64,000 nt of DNA from Variovorax sp. TBS-050B (GTDB taxonomy: Bacteria; Pseudomonadota; Gammaproteobacteria; Burkholderiales; Burkholderiaceae_C). Made by a program: the position numbers and the translations under genes. The stretch's first letter is position 1, and every line of letters starts with the position of its first letter. Below are positions 27,388-36,552 of this stretch, piece by piece. Under the pieces are notes generated by a model that saw only the letters and a list, made by a program, of their open reading frames with translations, was not told the origin of the DNA and did not search any database. Location: contig NZ_JARXYR010000002.1 in assembly GCF_029893635.1 (NCBI RefSeq), positions 744,001 through 808,000 on the forward strand. The letters are read 5' to 3'.

Positions 27388-27885
27388 ATGAACAAATTCC
27401 TGATTGCCGTGGGCAGCGTTGCCCTGTGGGGCGCAGCGACCCTGGCCCACGCGCAGACGCCCTCGTCGTCCGCCGCCGCCGCTGCCCCCTCCGCCGAACA
27501 GCCCCAGGCGGGCTTCGTGAAGTCGGTGCGCGGCGACGTGCAGTTGCTCAGCGCCGCCGGCACGGCGCGTCCGGCCAGCGCCGGCGACGCGCTCGCGACG
27601 GTCGACCGCATTGTGACCGGCCCCGATTCGTCGGCCTCGGTGGTGCTGCGCGACGACACCACGCTGGTGGTGGGCCCCTCGTCACGGCTCGACCTGAAGG
27701 AATTCCATTTCAATGCCACCACGCAGGAAGGCGGCATGCTGGTTTCGCTGCTGCGCGGCTCGATGCGCATGATCACCGGCCTGATCGGGAAGAAGAACCC
27801 CGATGCGGTGCGGGTGGAGACCCAGACCGCCACCATCGGCATCCGCGGGACCGATTTCATCGTGCAGGCCGACGCCCAGCAATGA
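27388..27885 (+). CDS. FecR-domain exported protein
   Basis: A 165-residue protein with a clear signal peptide (KFLIAVGSVALWGAATLAHAQ). The mature part is almost only a FecR domain: GFVKSVRGDVQLLS, then DRIVTGPDSSASVVLRDDTTLVVGP and a C-terminal IGIRGTDFIVQ. The domain is found in periplasmic sensor/adhesion proteins; here there is no transmembrane anchor or regulator, so it is not a FecR anti-sigma factor. The 150-base gap upstream is AT-richer than the surroundings and probably holds the promoter. The stop overlaps the OmpA-like lipoprotein ATG (ATGA). Confidence 0.82.
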   Translation: MNKFLIAVGSVALWGAATLAHAQTPSSSAAAAAPSAEQPQAGFVKSVRGDVQLLSAAGTARPASAGDALATVDRIVTGPDSSASVVLRDDTTLVVGPSSRLDLKEFHFNATTQEGGMLVSLLRGSMRMITGLIGKKNPDAVRVETQTATIGIRGTDFIVQADAQQ

Positions 27886-28505
27886 CGATGAAGTCCAGGA
27901 CCCGCTACACCCTCCTCCCGCCGCTGGCCGTGCTCGCCACGGCACTGCTCGCCGCATGTTCCACGCCCGGCACCCGCGTGGTGCTGCTGCCCCAGGCCGA
28001 CGGCTCGCCTTCGGCGGTGGTGGTGCGCATGAAGGACGGCGAAGAGGTGCTTTCCAGGCCCTATCAGCGCGCCACCGCCGCGGTGGGCGCCAGCGGCGCA
28101 CCGGCGGTCGACCAGGCCGACCCGGCGAAGGTGCAGGCGCAGAACAAGGCGCTGTTCGACATGCGCCCGCCGCCGCCGCAGCGCTACACGGTCTACTTCC
28201 AGGCCGGCACCACCACCCTCACGGCGGATTCGCAGCGCGTCATGACCGAGGCGCTGATGGCGGCGCAGACCCGCAGCGGGAGCGACATCGTGGTGACCGG
28301 ACACACCGACACGATGGGCGCGCTCGAGCAGAACGACGGCCTCTCGCGGCGCCGCGCGCAGGAAGTGGCGCAGCTCTTCGTCGAACGGCAGTTTCCGGCC
28401 AACCGCATCGAGGCCGTGGGCCGCGGCGAACGCGAACTCGCGATCTCGACCGCCGACGAAGTGGACGAGCCGCTGAACCGCCGCGTCACGATCGAGGTCC
28501 GGTGA
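27882..28505 (+). CDS. OmpA-family lipoprotein
   Basis: A 207-residue outer-membrane lipoprotein candidate. The signal ends in LLAACS, a lipobox with the modified Cys near residue 26. The C-terminal OmpA/Pal domain (about 95-207) has YFQAGTTTLTADSQ, VTGHTDTMG and the peptidoglycan-binding stretch NDGLSRRRAQEV, ending ELAISTADEVDEPLNRRVTIEV. The start ATGACGATG overlaps the FecR gene stop. FecR and OmpA genes commonly lie in one operon with a CHASE2-domain cyclase or kinase in Burkholderiales; that third gene is missing here and tyrS converges instead. Confidence 0.85.
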   Translation: MTMKSRTRYTLLPPLAVLATALLAACSTPGTRVVLLPQADGSPSAVVVRMKDGEEVLSRPYQRATAAVGASGAPAVDQADPAKVQAQNKALFDMRPPPPQRYTVYFQAGTTTLTADSQRVMTEALMAAQTRSGSDIVVTGHTDTMGALEQNDGLSRRRAQEVAQLFVERQFPANRIEAVGRGERELAISTADEVDEPLNRRVTIEVR

Positions 28506-28533
28506 GCCCGGCGGCGCCTCGCCGCCCTCCGCT

Positions 28534-29766
28534 TCAGCCGAGCGTCACGCGCGCGAACTTGCGCTTGCCGACCTGCACCACGTAGCAGCCGGCGGGCAGC
28601 TTGAGCGCCTTGTCGCTGACCACCACCGAGTCGATGCGCACGCCGCCCCCGTCGATCAGGCGGTTGCCCTCGGACGTCGACGGCGCCAGTCCGGCCTGCT
28701 TGAGCAACTGCGCGATGCCCAGCGGCGCGCCCGACAGCGACAGCTCGGGAATCTCGTCGGGCACGCCGCCCTTGCTGCGGTTGATGAAATCCTGCTCGGC
28801 CGCATCGGCCGCCGCCTCGTCGTGGAAGCGCGCGGTGATTTCCTTGGCGAGCGCCACCTTGGCGTCCTTCGGATTGCGGCCGCCCGCGACCTCGGCCCTG
28901 AGCGCCGCGATCTCCTCGATCGACCGGAAGCTCAGCAGCGTGTACCAGCGCCACATCAGTTCGTCGGAGATCGACAGCACCTTGGCGAACATGGTGTTGG
29001 CGTCTTCGCTGATACCGATGTAGTTGTTCTTGCTCTTGGACATCTTCTCGATGCCATCGAGCCCTTCGAGCAGCGGCATAGTGAGTATGCACTGCGGCTC
29101 CTGGCCGTATTCCTGCTGCAAATGCCGGCCGACGAGCAGGTTGAACTTCTGGTCGGTGCCGCCGAGCTCGAGGTCGCTCTTCAGCGCCACCGAGTCGTAG
29201 CCCTGCATCAGCGGGTAGAGGAACTCGTGCACCGAGATCGACTGCCCGGCCTTGAAACGCTTGTTGAAGTCGTCCCGCTCCATCATGCGGGCGACCGTGT
29301 ACTTGGCGGCGAGCTGGATCATGCCGCGGGCGCCGAGCGGGTCGCTCCATTCGGAGTTGTAGCGGATCTCGGTCTTCTCCGGGTCGAGCACCAGGCTGGC
29401 CTGCTTGTAGTAGGTCTGGGCGTTGGCCTCGATCTGCTCGCGGGTGAGCGGCGGGCGGGTGCTGTTGCGGCCGGACGGATCGCCGATGGTGGTGGTGAAG
29501 TCCCCGATCAGGAAGATCACCCGGTGCCCCAGGTCCTGGAGCTGGCGCATCTTGTTGAGCACCACGGTGTGACCGATGTGGATGTCCGGGGCCGTCGGAT
29601 CCAGGCCGAGCTTGATGCGCAGCGGCGTGCCGGTGGCCTCGGCGCGCTGCAGCTTGCGCACCCACTCGTCCTGCGGCAGCAGCTCGTCGGCGCCCCGGAG
29701 GGAGATTTCGAGCGCTCGTCTTACACCATCGGAGAGGCTGGCGGATGTAACAGATTCGGCTTTCAT
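28534..29766 (-). CDS. tyrS: Tyrosyl-tRNA synthetase
   Basis: A 410-residue class I synthetase that charges tRNA-Tyr. The HIGH signature is HIGHT near residue 63 and the KMSKS motif is intact ([13 protein letters not shown]). The C-terminal S4 RNA-binding domain covers about 345-410 and contains [13 protein letters not shown]. This is the longer TyrZ-like type used by many Proteobacteria. The ATG at 29766 is supported by length. It is divergent from the M23 peptidase gene across 158 bases, an order common in Burkholderiales. Confidence 0.96.
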   Translation of the reverse strand: MKAESVTSASLSDGVRRALEISLRGADELLPQDEWVRKLQRAEATGTPLRIKLGLDPTAPDIHIGHTVVLNKMRQLQDLGHRVIFLIGDFTTTIGDPSGRNSTRPPLTREQIEANAQTYYKQASLVLDPEKTEIRYNSEWSDPLGARGMIQLAAKYTVARMMERDDFNKRFKAGQSISVHEFLYPLMQGYDSVALKSDLELGGTDQKFNLLVGRHLQQEYGQEPQCILTMPLLEGLDGIEKMSKSKNNYIGISEDANTMFAKVLSISDELMWRWYTLLSFRSIEEIAALRAEVAGGRNPKDAKVALAKEITARFHDEAAADAAEQDFINRSKGGVPDEIPELSLSGAPLGIAQLLKQAGLAPSTSEGNRLIDGGGVRIDSVVVSDKALKLPAGCYVVQVGKRKFARVTLG

Positions 29767-29924
29767 AGGGCTTTTTTGGCAGTTTTTCCGGTTGCCGAAG
29801 CTATACTCAGCCCGACTTTCGAGCGCCGGATTCTAAGCGGCGCCGCTTTCCGCACCGTCCTGCCGCCCTGACCGTCCTGGGCTTTGCAGCGCGGATTTGC
29901 AGAACCTGAGCTGGAATTCACAGT

Positions 29925-31265
29925 TTGATCAACGGCATTCTCGCCGCCGAGGAGCTTCTGGCTTCTCGCGTGGCCTATACATTCCGGACCTATCCCAAGC
30001 AAATCACCGCAGCGATTGCGGCGGCCTTGCTGAGCGCCGGAACCCTGGCGGTGGCCTCTCTCGGCCCCGACGCGTCCGACCTCCCGGTGCAGCAGGTGCT
30101 GGAGGCGACGACGCCCATGTCCTTCGCGGAACAGAGCGAATCGCTCGAGAACTTCAGCTTCACGCTGTTTCGCACCGACATCACGCGCTCGAGCGACACC
30201 GCCGAGGCGCTGCTGAAGCGCCTGGGCATTTCCGACCCGGCCGCCGCGGCGTTCGTGCGCGGCAGCGGCGAGGCCCGCAAGGCCCTTTTCGCCCGTGCCG
30301 GCCGCACCGTCACGGCCGAGGCCACGCAGGAGAACCAACTCCAGAAGCTCAGCGCCCGCTGGATTCCCGACGGCGACGGCGGCTTCAAGCGCTTCGTCAT
30401 CGAGCGCACGCCAGTGGGCTTCGTGGCGCTCACCGAGAACGATGTGCTGACGCCCGGCTCGCGCCTGGCGAGCGGCACCATCCGCACTTCGCTGTTCGCG
30501 GCCGCCGACGATGCGCGCGTGCCCGACGCGGTGGCCAGCCAGCTGGCCGACATCTTCGCCGGCGACGTCGACGTGCGTTCGCTGCGCAAGGGCGACCGCT
30601 TCGCCGTGGTGTACGAGACCTTCGAAGCCGACGGCCAGGCGCTGCGCACCGGCCGCGTGCTGTCGGCCGAGTTCGAGAACAACGGCAAGATCCACCAGGC
30701 CGTGTGGTTCCAGCCGCCGGGCCAGAAGGGCAGCTACTACCGCCCGAACGGCGACAGCCTGCGCAAGGCCTACCTGAGCTCGCCGGTCGAGTTCACGCGC
30801 GTGTCGAGCGGCTTCGCGATGCGCATGCACCCGATCCTCAACAGCTGGCGCCAACACAACGGCATCGACTTCGCGGCGCCCACGGGCACCGCGGTGCGCG
30901 CCGTCGGCGACGGCACGGTCGATTTCGCGGGCACGCAGAGCGGCTACGGCAACATCGTCATCATCAAGCACCGCAACAACCAGCAGACGGCCTACGCGCA
31001 CCTGAGCCGCATCGACGTCAAGGCCGGCGAGAGCGTCAGCCAGGGCGAGAAGATCGGCGCCGTGGGTTCCACGGGCTGGGCCACGGGCCCGCACCTGCAT
31101 TTCGAGTTCCGCGTGAACGGCGAATACCGCGACCCGACCTCGATCGCCCAGGAAGGCGGCGCGCCGATCACCGCGGCGATGCGTCCGGCCTTCGAGCGCA
31201 TCGCCGTCGGCGCCCGCACCGAGCTGGCCGCCGCGTTCTCGGTGGTCCAGGCCAGCGCCGACTGA
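29925..31265 (+). CDS. M23-family (LytM-type) metallopeptidase
   Basis: A 446-residue cell-envelope protein. A hydrophobic segment at about 26-47 (ITAAIAAALLSAGTLAVASL) acts as signal anchor. The C-terminal M23 domain has HNGIDFAAPTG, with zinc ligands His311 and Asp315, and GPHLHFEFR with His390 and His392. All catalytic residues are present, so it is probably an active peptidoglycan endopeptidase and not a degenerate LytM activator. The start is a TTG at 29925; the next in-frame alternative is a GTG at about 29970 just before the membrane segment. anmK follows 35 bases later, which links two murein-turnover genes. Confidence 0.87.
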   Translation: MINGILAAEELLASRVAYTFRTYPKQITAAIAAALLSAGTLAVASLGPDASDLPVQQVLEATTPMSFAEQSESLENFSFTLFRTDITRSSDTAEALLKRLGISDPAAAAFVRGSGEARKALFARAGRTVTAEATQENQLQKLSARWIPDGDGGFKRFVIERTPVGFVALTENDVLTPGSRLASGTIRTSLFAAADDARVPDAVASQLADIFAGDVDVRSLRKGDRFAVVYETFEADGQALRTGRVLSAEFENNGKIHQAVWFQPPGQKGSYYRPNGDSLRKAYLSSPVEFTRVSSGFAMRMHPILNSWRQHNGIDFAAPTGTAVRAVGDGTVDFAGTQSGYGNIVIIKHRNNQQTAYAHLSRIDVKAGESVSQGEKIGAVGSTGWATGPHLHFEFRVNGEYRDPTSIAQEGGAPITAAMRPAFERIAVGARTELAAAFSVVQASAD

Positions 31266-31300
31266 GGCTCCGCAGCACGGCCCGCCCGGGCACTCCCGCC

Positions 31301-32434
31301 ATGGCCGCCACGCGCTTCATCGGCCTGATGTCGGGCACCTCGCTCGACGGCGTCGATGGCGTGCTGGCCGATTTCGCCGGCGACCGCATGGCCGTGCAGG
31401 CCCATGCCACCGCCCCCTTCCCCGCCGATCTGCGCGCCGAGCTGATGGCGCTCAACACGCCGGGCGACAACGAACTCCACCGCGCCGCGCTCGCCGGCAA
31501 CGGCCTGGCGCGGATCTACGCCGACGTGGTCGGCCGGCTGCTGGCGGACAGCGGCACGCCGGCCGGCGGCGTGGCCGCCATCGGTGCGCACGGCCAGACG
31601 GTGCGCCACCGCCCGGGCGAGTTCGACGGCGTCGGCTACACACTGCAGATCAACAATCCTTCGCTGCTGGCCGAACTGACCGGCATCGACGTGGTGGCGG
31701 ACTTCCGCAGCCGCGACGTGGCGGCCGGCGGCCAGGGCGCGCCGCTGGTGCCCGCATTCCACCGCGCGCTGTTCGGCCGCGCCGACGAAGCGGTCGCGGT
31801 GCTCAACATCGGCGGCATCTCCAACCTGAGCCTGCTGCCGCCCGCCGACGGCGCGGCGGGCCGGCCGGACGTGCTCGGCTTCGATTGCGGGCCCGGCAAC
31901 GCGCTGATGGACCACTGGTGCCAGCACCACACCGGCGCGCCCTACGACCACGCGGGGCAATGGGCGGCGAGCGGACGCGTGCTGCCCGACCTGCTCGAGC
32001 GGCTGCGTGCCGACCCCTATTTCGCCAAGGCGCCGCCCAAAAGCACCGGCCGCGACCTGTTCAATCCGCCCTGGCTGGCCGCCTGCCTGGGCACGGCCAC
32101 GGCAGCCGCACCGGCCGACGTGCAGGCCACCCTCGCCGAATTCACCGCCAGCGTCTGCGCCGCGGATTTTCTGCGCTACGGAAACGATAGCAAGTTGCTG
32201 ATCGTGTGCGGCGGCGGCGCCCTGAACGACCATCTGCTCGCGCGGCTGCGCGCGCTGCTCCCGGGCGTAGCGGTAAGTACTTCCACCAGGCACGGCCTGC
32301 CGCCGCTGCAGGTCGAGGCTGCCGCCTTTGCGTGGCTCGCGCGCCGCATGGTGGCGCGCGAAGCCGGCAATCTCGCGAGCGTGACGGGCGCGGCCGGCCC
32401 GCGCGTGCTCGGCGCGCTCTATCCGGCCGGCTGA
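31301..32434 (+). CDS. anmK: Anhydro-N-acetylmuramic acid kinase
   Basis: A 377-residue kinase that opens and phosphorylates 1,6-anhydro-MurNAc released from murein, giving MurNAc-6-phosphate for recycling. The N-terminal phosphate loop is FIGLMSGTSLDGVD. Other conserved blocks are AIGAHGQTVRHRPG, VLNIGGISNLS, FDCGPGNALMD and the C-terminal LIVCGGGALND. The ATG at 31301 gives the usual length (about 370). Placement after the M23 hydrolase fits cell-wall recycling. It ends 10 bases from the convergent MFS gene. Confidence 0.95.
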   Translation: MAATRFIGLMSGTSLDGVDGVLADFAGDRMAVQAHATAPFPADLRAELMALNTPGDNELHRAALAGNGLARIYADVVGRLLADSGTPAGGVAAIGAHGQTVRHRPGEFDGVGYTLQINNPSLLAELTGIDVVADFRSRDVAAGGQGAPLVPAFHRALFGRADEAVAVLNIGGISNLSLLPPADGAAGRPDVLGFDCGPGNALMDHWCQHHTGAPYDHAGQWAASGRVLPDLLERLRADPYFAKAPPKSTGRDLFNPPWLAACLGTATAAAPADVQATLAEFTASVCAADFLRYGNDSKLLIVCGGGALNDHLLARLRALLPGVAVSTSTRHGLPPLQVEAAAFAWLARRMVAREAGNLASVTGAAGPRVLGALYPAG

Positions 32435-32444
32435 GCCGGCGCGC

Positions 32445-33899
32445 TCAGCCCTGGCCCGAGACCTCGGGCTGCGCCGGGCGCGGCGCACGCGCTTCCGACG
32501 GCAGATGCCAGAAGATGAACGCGGATGCGATCGTGATCAGCCCCATGCTCGCGAAGGTCGACTGGAAGGCGTCGAGCGTGTGCGCCGGCGTGTCGGTGCC
32601 GAACACGCCGTTGTAGCCCGCCAGCACCGCGCCTGCCGCGGCCACGCCCATGCTCATCGCGAGCATCTGCACCATCGACAGCAGGCTGTTGCCGCTGCTG
32701 GCCATGCCGCCGTCGAGGTCCTTGAGCGTGATGGTGTTCATGGCCGTGAACTGCAGCGAATTGACCGCGCCGAAGAGCGCGAGCTGCACCACGTGCACCA
32801 CGAAAGGCTGGCCCGGCGCCGTGAGCGCGAAGCTGCCCATGGCCAGCCCGACGAGCACCGTGTTCGCCACCAGCACCCGCCTATAGCCGTGGCGCGTGAT
32901 CAGCGGGGTGGCAAAGCGCTTCATCGCCATGCCGGCGAGCGCCACCGGCAGCATCATCAGCCCCGCGCGCACCGGCGAATAGCCCATCGCCACCTGCAGC
33001 AGCAAGGGCACGAGAAAGGGCATGCAGCTGCTGCCCAGCCGCGAGAACAGGTTGCCGAGCAGCCCGATCGAGAGCGTCGGCACCTTGAAGAGCGTGGGCG
33101 CGAAGAGCGGCTCGGCCGTGCGCGCCGCATGCAGCCAGTAGGCGACGACGCTCGCGAAGCCGAAGACCAGCACCACCATCACCCCGCCCTGGCGCAGGCC
33201 GAGCTCGGCCACGCCGTCGAGCGAGAGCGAGATCGCCACCATGCCGAAGGCCAGCAGCGCATAGCCCACGCCATCGAAGCGCCGCGGCGCGGCGCCGCGC
33301 AGATCGGGCATGAAGCGCAGCGTGGCCAGGCAGCCCGCCAGGCCCACCGGCACGTTGATCAGGAAGATCCAGTGCCACGAGGCGTACTGCACCAGCCAGC
33401 CGCCCAGCGTGGGCCCCAGCAGCGGGCCGATCAGGCCCGGGATCGCGACGAAGCTCATCGCCTGCAGGAACTCGCCGCGCGGCACGGTGCGCAGGAGCGC
33501 CAGCCGGCCCACGGGCAGCAGCAGCGCCCCGCCCAGCCCCTGCACCACCCGCGCCGCCACGAGCTGCCCGAGCCCCTGCGACACCGCGCAGAGCACCGAG
33601 CCGACCGCAAACAGCACGATCGCCGAGAAGAACACCCGCCGCGTGCCGAAGCGGTCGGCGATCCAGCCGGAGGCCGGGATCAGCATCGCCATCGTGAGCG
33701 CATAGGCCACCACCACCGACTGCATGCGCAGCGGGCTCTCGCCCAGGCTCGCGGCCATCGCCGGCAGTGCCGTGTTGATGATGGTGGCGTCCAGCGTCTG
33801 CATGAAGAAGCCGACCGCCACGAGCCACAGCAGGCTCTTGCGGACGGGGGCCGCGGCGCCGGGGTCAGCGGCGATGGCGGTGGTGTCGGGCGGGGGCAT
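32445..33899 (-). CDS. MFS multidrug efflux transporter, DHA2 (EmrB/QacA) family
   Basis: A 484-residue permease with about 14 hydrophobic segments, the DHA2 number. Motif A is WIADRFGTRRVFF, the antiporter motif C region reads FVAIPGLIGPLLGPTLGGWLV, and the segment LDATIINTALPAMA near residue 35 is the typical DHA2 helix 1. It would export drugs or metabolites using the proton gradient. No membrane-fusion protein (EmrA) or regulator is next to it, so it likely works alone in the inner membrane. Substrates are not predictable. Confidence 0.88.
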   Translation of the reverse strand: MPPPDTTAIAADPGAAAPVRKSLLWLVAVGFFMQTLDATIINTALPAMAASLGESPLRMQSVVVAYALTMAMLIPASGWIADRFGTRRVFFSAIVLFAVGSVLCAVSQGLGQLVAARVVQGLGGALLLPVGRLALLRTVPRGEFLQAMSFVAIPGLIGPLLGPTLGGWLVQYASWHWIFLINVPVGLAGCLATLRFMPDLRGAAPRRFDGVGYALLAFGMVAISLSLDGVAELGLRQGGVMVVLVFGFASVVAYWLHAARTAEPLFAPTLFKVPTLSIGLLGNLFSRLGSSCMPFLVPLLLQVAMGYSPVRAGLMMLPVALAGMAMKRFATPLITRHGYRRVLVANTVLVGLAMGSFALTAPGQPFVVHVVQLALFGAVNSLQFTAMNTITLKDLDGGMASSGNSLLSMVQMLAMSMGVAAAGAVLAGYNGVFGTDTPAHTLDAFQSTFASMGLITIASAFIFWHLPSEARAPRPAQPEVSGQG

Positions 33900-33935
33900 G
33901 GCGTGTCTGCAGGCCGCATGGCGGCCGGAAGAAGC

Positions 33936-33958
33936 AAAAAGCCGCCCGGAGGCGGCTT
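33936..33958 (-). terminator. Intrinsic terminator downstream of erpA
   Basis: Stem AAGCCGCC / GGCGGCTT with a CGGA loop (minus strand TCCG), followed on the minus strand by a T-run. It lies 62 bases past the erpA stop. The 20-base core is identical to the one after rpsI. Confidence 0.85.
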
Positions 33959-34019
33959 GGAGGGAGAGCGGGTGGGGTGACGGGCCTGGTGCGGGAGGCC
34001 ACCACCACCGGCTGGACGA

Positions 34020-34385
34020 TCAGGCCGAGAAGCTCGAGCCGCAGCCGCAGGTGCTGGTGGCGTTCGGATTCTTGATCACGAACTGCGCGCCCTGCAGGTC
34101 TTCCTTGTAGTCGATCTCGGCGCCGACCAGGTACTGGTAGCTCATGGCGTCGATCAGGAGCGACACACCGTTCTTGGTCATGGTGGTGTCGTCCTCGTTG
34201 GTGATTTCATCGAAGGTGAAACCGTACTGGAAGCCCGAGCAGCCGCCGCCCTGCACGAACACGCGCAGCTTGAGGTCGGGATTGCCTTCTTCGGCGATCA
34301 GGTCGGCGACCTTGGCGGCCGCGCTGTCGGTGAAGACGATCGGCTCGGGCATCTGGGTCTGAATGTTTTCGGCAACAGCGCTCAT
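34020..34385 (-). CDS. erpA: Iron-sulfur cluster insertion protein ErpA
   Basis: A 121-residue A-type carrier that passes Fe-S clusters to apoproteins, notably those of isoprenoid synthesis and respiration. The three cluster cysteines are seen in [11 protein letters not shown] and the C-terminal [11 protein letters not shown]. The ATG at 34385 is preceded on the minus strand by TAGGAGTG, a good ribosome site; the longer open frame upstream is not used. rpsI and rplM precede it on the same strand with a terminator between, an arrangement usual for Burkholderiales. Confidence 0.95.
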   Translation of the reverse strand: MSAVAENIQTQMPEPIVFTDSAAAKVADLIAEEGNPDLKLRVFVQGGGCSGFQYGFTFDEITNEDDTTMTKNGVSLLIDAMSYQYLVGAEIDYKEDLQGAQFVIKNPNATSTCGCGSSFSA

Positions 34386-34528
34386 GTGGGAATCACTCCT
34401 AGGGAGGCCGGACATGCGGCCCATGGAACCAATGCTACTGCAATGCCGCATTCCTGGCAGGACGGCGGCACCGAGCACCCAATGCAAGTGGGGTCGAACA
34501 CCGGCCGGCCAAGGCGCGACGGCAAAAG

Positions 34529-34552
34529 AAAAAAGCCGCCCGGAGGCGGCTT
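34529..34552 (-). terminator. Intrinsic terminator downstream of rpsI
   Basis: The same 20-base hairpin as at 33939-33958, followed on the minus strand by a run of T. It lies 18 bases after the rpsI stop and should end the rplM-rpsI transcript, leaving erpA to its own promoter somewhere in 34386-34528. Confidence 0.88.
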
Positions 34553-34569
34553 CTCGGCAGCGAACAGGA

Positions 34570-34962
34570 TCAGCGCTTGCTGAACTGCTTGCGGCGGCGT
34601 GCGGAGTGCAGGCCGACCTTCTTACGCTCGACTTCACGTGCATCGCGCGTGACGTAGCCGGCCTGGCTCAGCACCGGCTTGAGGCTCGCGTCGTAGTCGA
34701 TCAGCGCGCGGGTGATGCCGTGGCGCGTGGCGCCGGCCTGGCCCGACTCGCCGCCGCCGTGCACGTTGACCATCACGTCGAAGGTTTCGACGTTGTTGGT
34801 CAGCACCAGCGGCTGCTTCGCGATCATGATCGAGGTCTCACGGCCGAAGAACTCCTGGATGTCCTTGCCGTTGACCGTGATCTTGCCGGAGCCCTTCTTC
34901 AGAAACACGCGGGCGACGCTGGATTTGCGACGGCCGGTGCCATTGTTCCATTCACCAATCAT
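34570..34962 (-). CDS. rpsI: 30S ribosomal protein S9
   Basis: A 130-residue ribosomal protein. It has the N-terminal [14 protein letters not shown], the central [19 protein letters not shown] and the basic tail [10 protein letters not shown] whose terminal Lys-Arg reaches the tRNA in the P site. The start at 34962 gives MIGEW. It follows rplM with 12 bases between, the universal rplM-rpsI pair. Confidence 0.98.
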   Translation of the reverse strand: MIGEWNNGTGRRKSSVARVFLKKGSGKITVNGKDIQEFFGRETSIMIAKQPLVLTNNVETFDVMVNVHGGGESGQAGATRHGITRALIDYDASLKPVLSQAGYVTRDAREVERKKVGLHSARRRKQFSKR

Positions 34963-34974
34963 TCTCAAGGCTCC

Positions 34975-35403
34975 TTAGATTTCCAGCGCCTTGGGCTGCT
35001 GGGCGGTATGCGGGTGCTCTGCGCCGCCGTACACCTTGAGTTTCTTGATCATCGCGTAGCCGAGCGGGCCCTTGGGCAGCATGCCCTTGACGGCCTTCTC
35101 CAGCGCGCGGCCGGGGTGCTTGGACTGCATGTCGCGGAAGTTCGTCGCGGTGATGCCGCCCGGGTAGCCCGAGTGACGGTAGTACACCTTGTCGAGCGAC
35201 TTGGCGCCGGTGACGCGCAGTTGTGCTGCGTTGATGACGACAATGAAGTCGCCGGTATCGACGTGAGGCGTATAAATGGCCTTGTGCTTGCCGCGCAGAC
35301 GGAGGGCAACTTCGCTGGCTACCCGTCCGAGGACCTTGTCGGTCGCGTCAATCACAAACCACTCGTGCTTCACGTCAGCGGGCTTTGCGCTGAACGTGGT
35401 CAT
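34975..35403 (-). CDS. rplM: 50S ribosomal protein L13
   Basis: A 142-residue ribosomal protein, one of the early assembly proteins of the 50S subunit. Conserved blocks are [42 protein letters not shown] and [18 protein letters not shown]. The ATG at 35403 fits the family length of 142. It leads the rplM-rpsI operon. A strong promoter lies 125-155 bases upstream, leaving a long leader in which L13 autoregulation could act. Confidence 0.98.
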   Translation of the reverse strand: MTTFSAKPADVKHEWFVIDATDKVLGRVASEVALRLRGKHKAIYTPHVDTGDFIVVINAAQLRVTGAKSLDKVYYRHSGYPGGITATNFRDMQSKHPGRALEKAVKGMLPKGPLGYAMIKKLKVYGGAEHPHTAQQPKALEI

Positions 35404-35528
35404 GAGATTTCTCTTTTCTAAGAGGGTTTGGCGGGCCCTTTTCCACGGTCGGTTTTCCTCTGGTGGGAATCTCTTAGGTGGTGGAATTCGCTCCGCCGCG
35501 GGGCCACAAAAACGCTGCGAAGCCCGCG

Positions 35529-35558
35529 ATTATACGAAGAATCGGCGCCGAGGGGCAA
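35529..35558 (-). promoter_or_regulatory. Sigma-70 promoter of rplM-rpsI
   Basis: On the minus strand TTGCCC (35558-35553), an 18-base spacer and a perfect TATAAT (35534-35529). Transcription from here gives a leader of about 120 bases before rplM, which may hold an L13 control structure; I could not fold it with certainty. Confidence 0.75.
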
Positions 35559-35598
35559 ATTTCGGCACGCCGGACGCCCAAGCCGTTACCATCGACCC

Positions 35599-36543
35599 AT
35601 GTTCAGCTACCGCCACGCCTTCCATGCCGGCAACCACGCCGACGTGCTCAAGCACACGGTGCTGATTGCCACGCTCGACCACATGCTCGAGAAAGACACG
35701 GCGCTGACCGTGGTCGACACCCACGCCGGCGCCGGCCTGTACCGGCTCGACGGCGACTACGCCGGCACCAGCGGCGAGGCGGCCGAAGGCATCCTGCGCC
35801 TGCTGTCCGGGAAGACGGAGCCCGCGCCGGCCGCGAAACCCGCGCCCAAAAAAGGAGCAGCGGAAGCCGAGGCGCCGATAGCCGACGCGATCGCGCGCTA
35901 CCTGAGCGTGATCCACGACTTCAATCCCAAGGGCGGCGCGCCGCGCATCTATCCGGGCTCGCCGTTCATCGTGCAGCATCTGCTGCGCGACCACGACCGG
36001 CTCAAGCTGTTCGAGCTGCATCCGACCGACGCCCGCACGCTCGACGCGAACATCGCGCAGCTCGAAGCGGGCCGGCAGATCGCAGTGCTGCGCGAAGACG
36101 GCTTCGGCAGCGCCACCAAGTTCCTGCCGCCGCCCTCACGCCGCGCGCTGGTGCTGATGGACCCGAGCTACGAGCTGAAGACCGACTACGGCCGCGTGCT
36201 CGACTTCACGGCCGAGGCGCTCAAGCGCTTCGCCACGGGCACCTACGCGATCTGGTATCCGATCATTCCGCGCCCCGAGGCGCACGACCTGCCGCGCCGG
36301 CTCAAGACCCTGGCCACCAAGGCCGGCAAGCCGTGGCTGCACGCCACGCTCACGGTCAAGTCGAGCAAGCTGAGCACCACGCCCACGGGCGAAACCCGGC
36401 GCCCCGGACTGCCGGCCAGCGGCATGTTCCTGATCAACCCGCCCTACACGCTGAAGCCGCTGCTCGCCGAAGCCCTGCCGCAACTGGCGGAACGGCTGGG
36501 CCAGGACCGGAACGCGGCCTTCTCGCTCGACAGCGGCGGCTAG
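35599..36543 (+). CDS. rlmJ: 23S rRNA (adenine(2030)-N6)-methyltransferase RlmJ
   Basis: A 314-residue SAM methyltransferase for A2030 of 23S rRNA. It begins with the RlmJ-specific MFSYRHAFHAGNHADVLKH. The SAM motif is VVDTHAGAGLY and the catalytic motif is LMDPSYE, a DPPY-like site with Ser in place of the second Pro. An inserted Ala/Pro/Lys-rich loop at about residues 74-92 (PAPAAKPAPKKGAAEAEAP) makes it longer than E. coli RlmJ (280). The ATG at 35599 is fixed by the conserved start. It is divergent from rplM. Confidence 0.93.
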   Translation: MFSYRHAFHAGNHADVLKHTVLIATLDHMLEKDTALTVVDTHAGAGLYRLDGDYAGTSGEAAEGILRLLSGKTEPAPAAKPAPKKGAAEAEAPIADAIARYLSVIHDFNPKGGAPRIYPGSPFIVQHLLRDHDRLKLFELHPTDARTLDANIAQLEAGRQIAVLREDGFGSATKFLPPPSRRALVLMDPSYELKTDYGRVLDFTAEALKRFATGTYAIWYPIIPRPEAHDLPRRLKTLATKAGKPWLHATLTVKSSKLSTTPTGETRRPGLPASGMFLINPPYTLKPLLAEALPQLAERLGQDRNAAFSLDSGG

Positions 36544-36552
36544 GCAGGGCGC

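Noticed and set aside
28506..28533. Small GC hairpin between the OmpA-like and tyrS genes as terminator
   Set aside because: Short palindrome without T-run; such hairpins are frequent by chance at this base composition.
29767..29924. Promoter with TTGGCA and TATACT before the M23 gene
   Set aside because: The 20-base spacer is too long for a convincing sigma-70 promoter; not listed as a feature.
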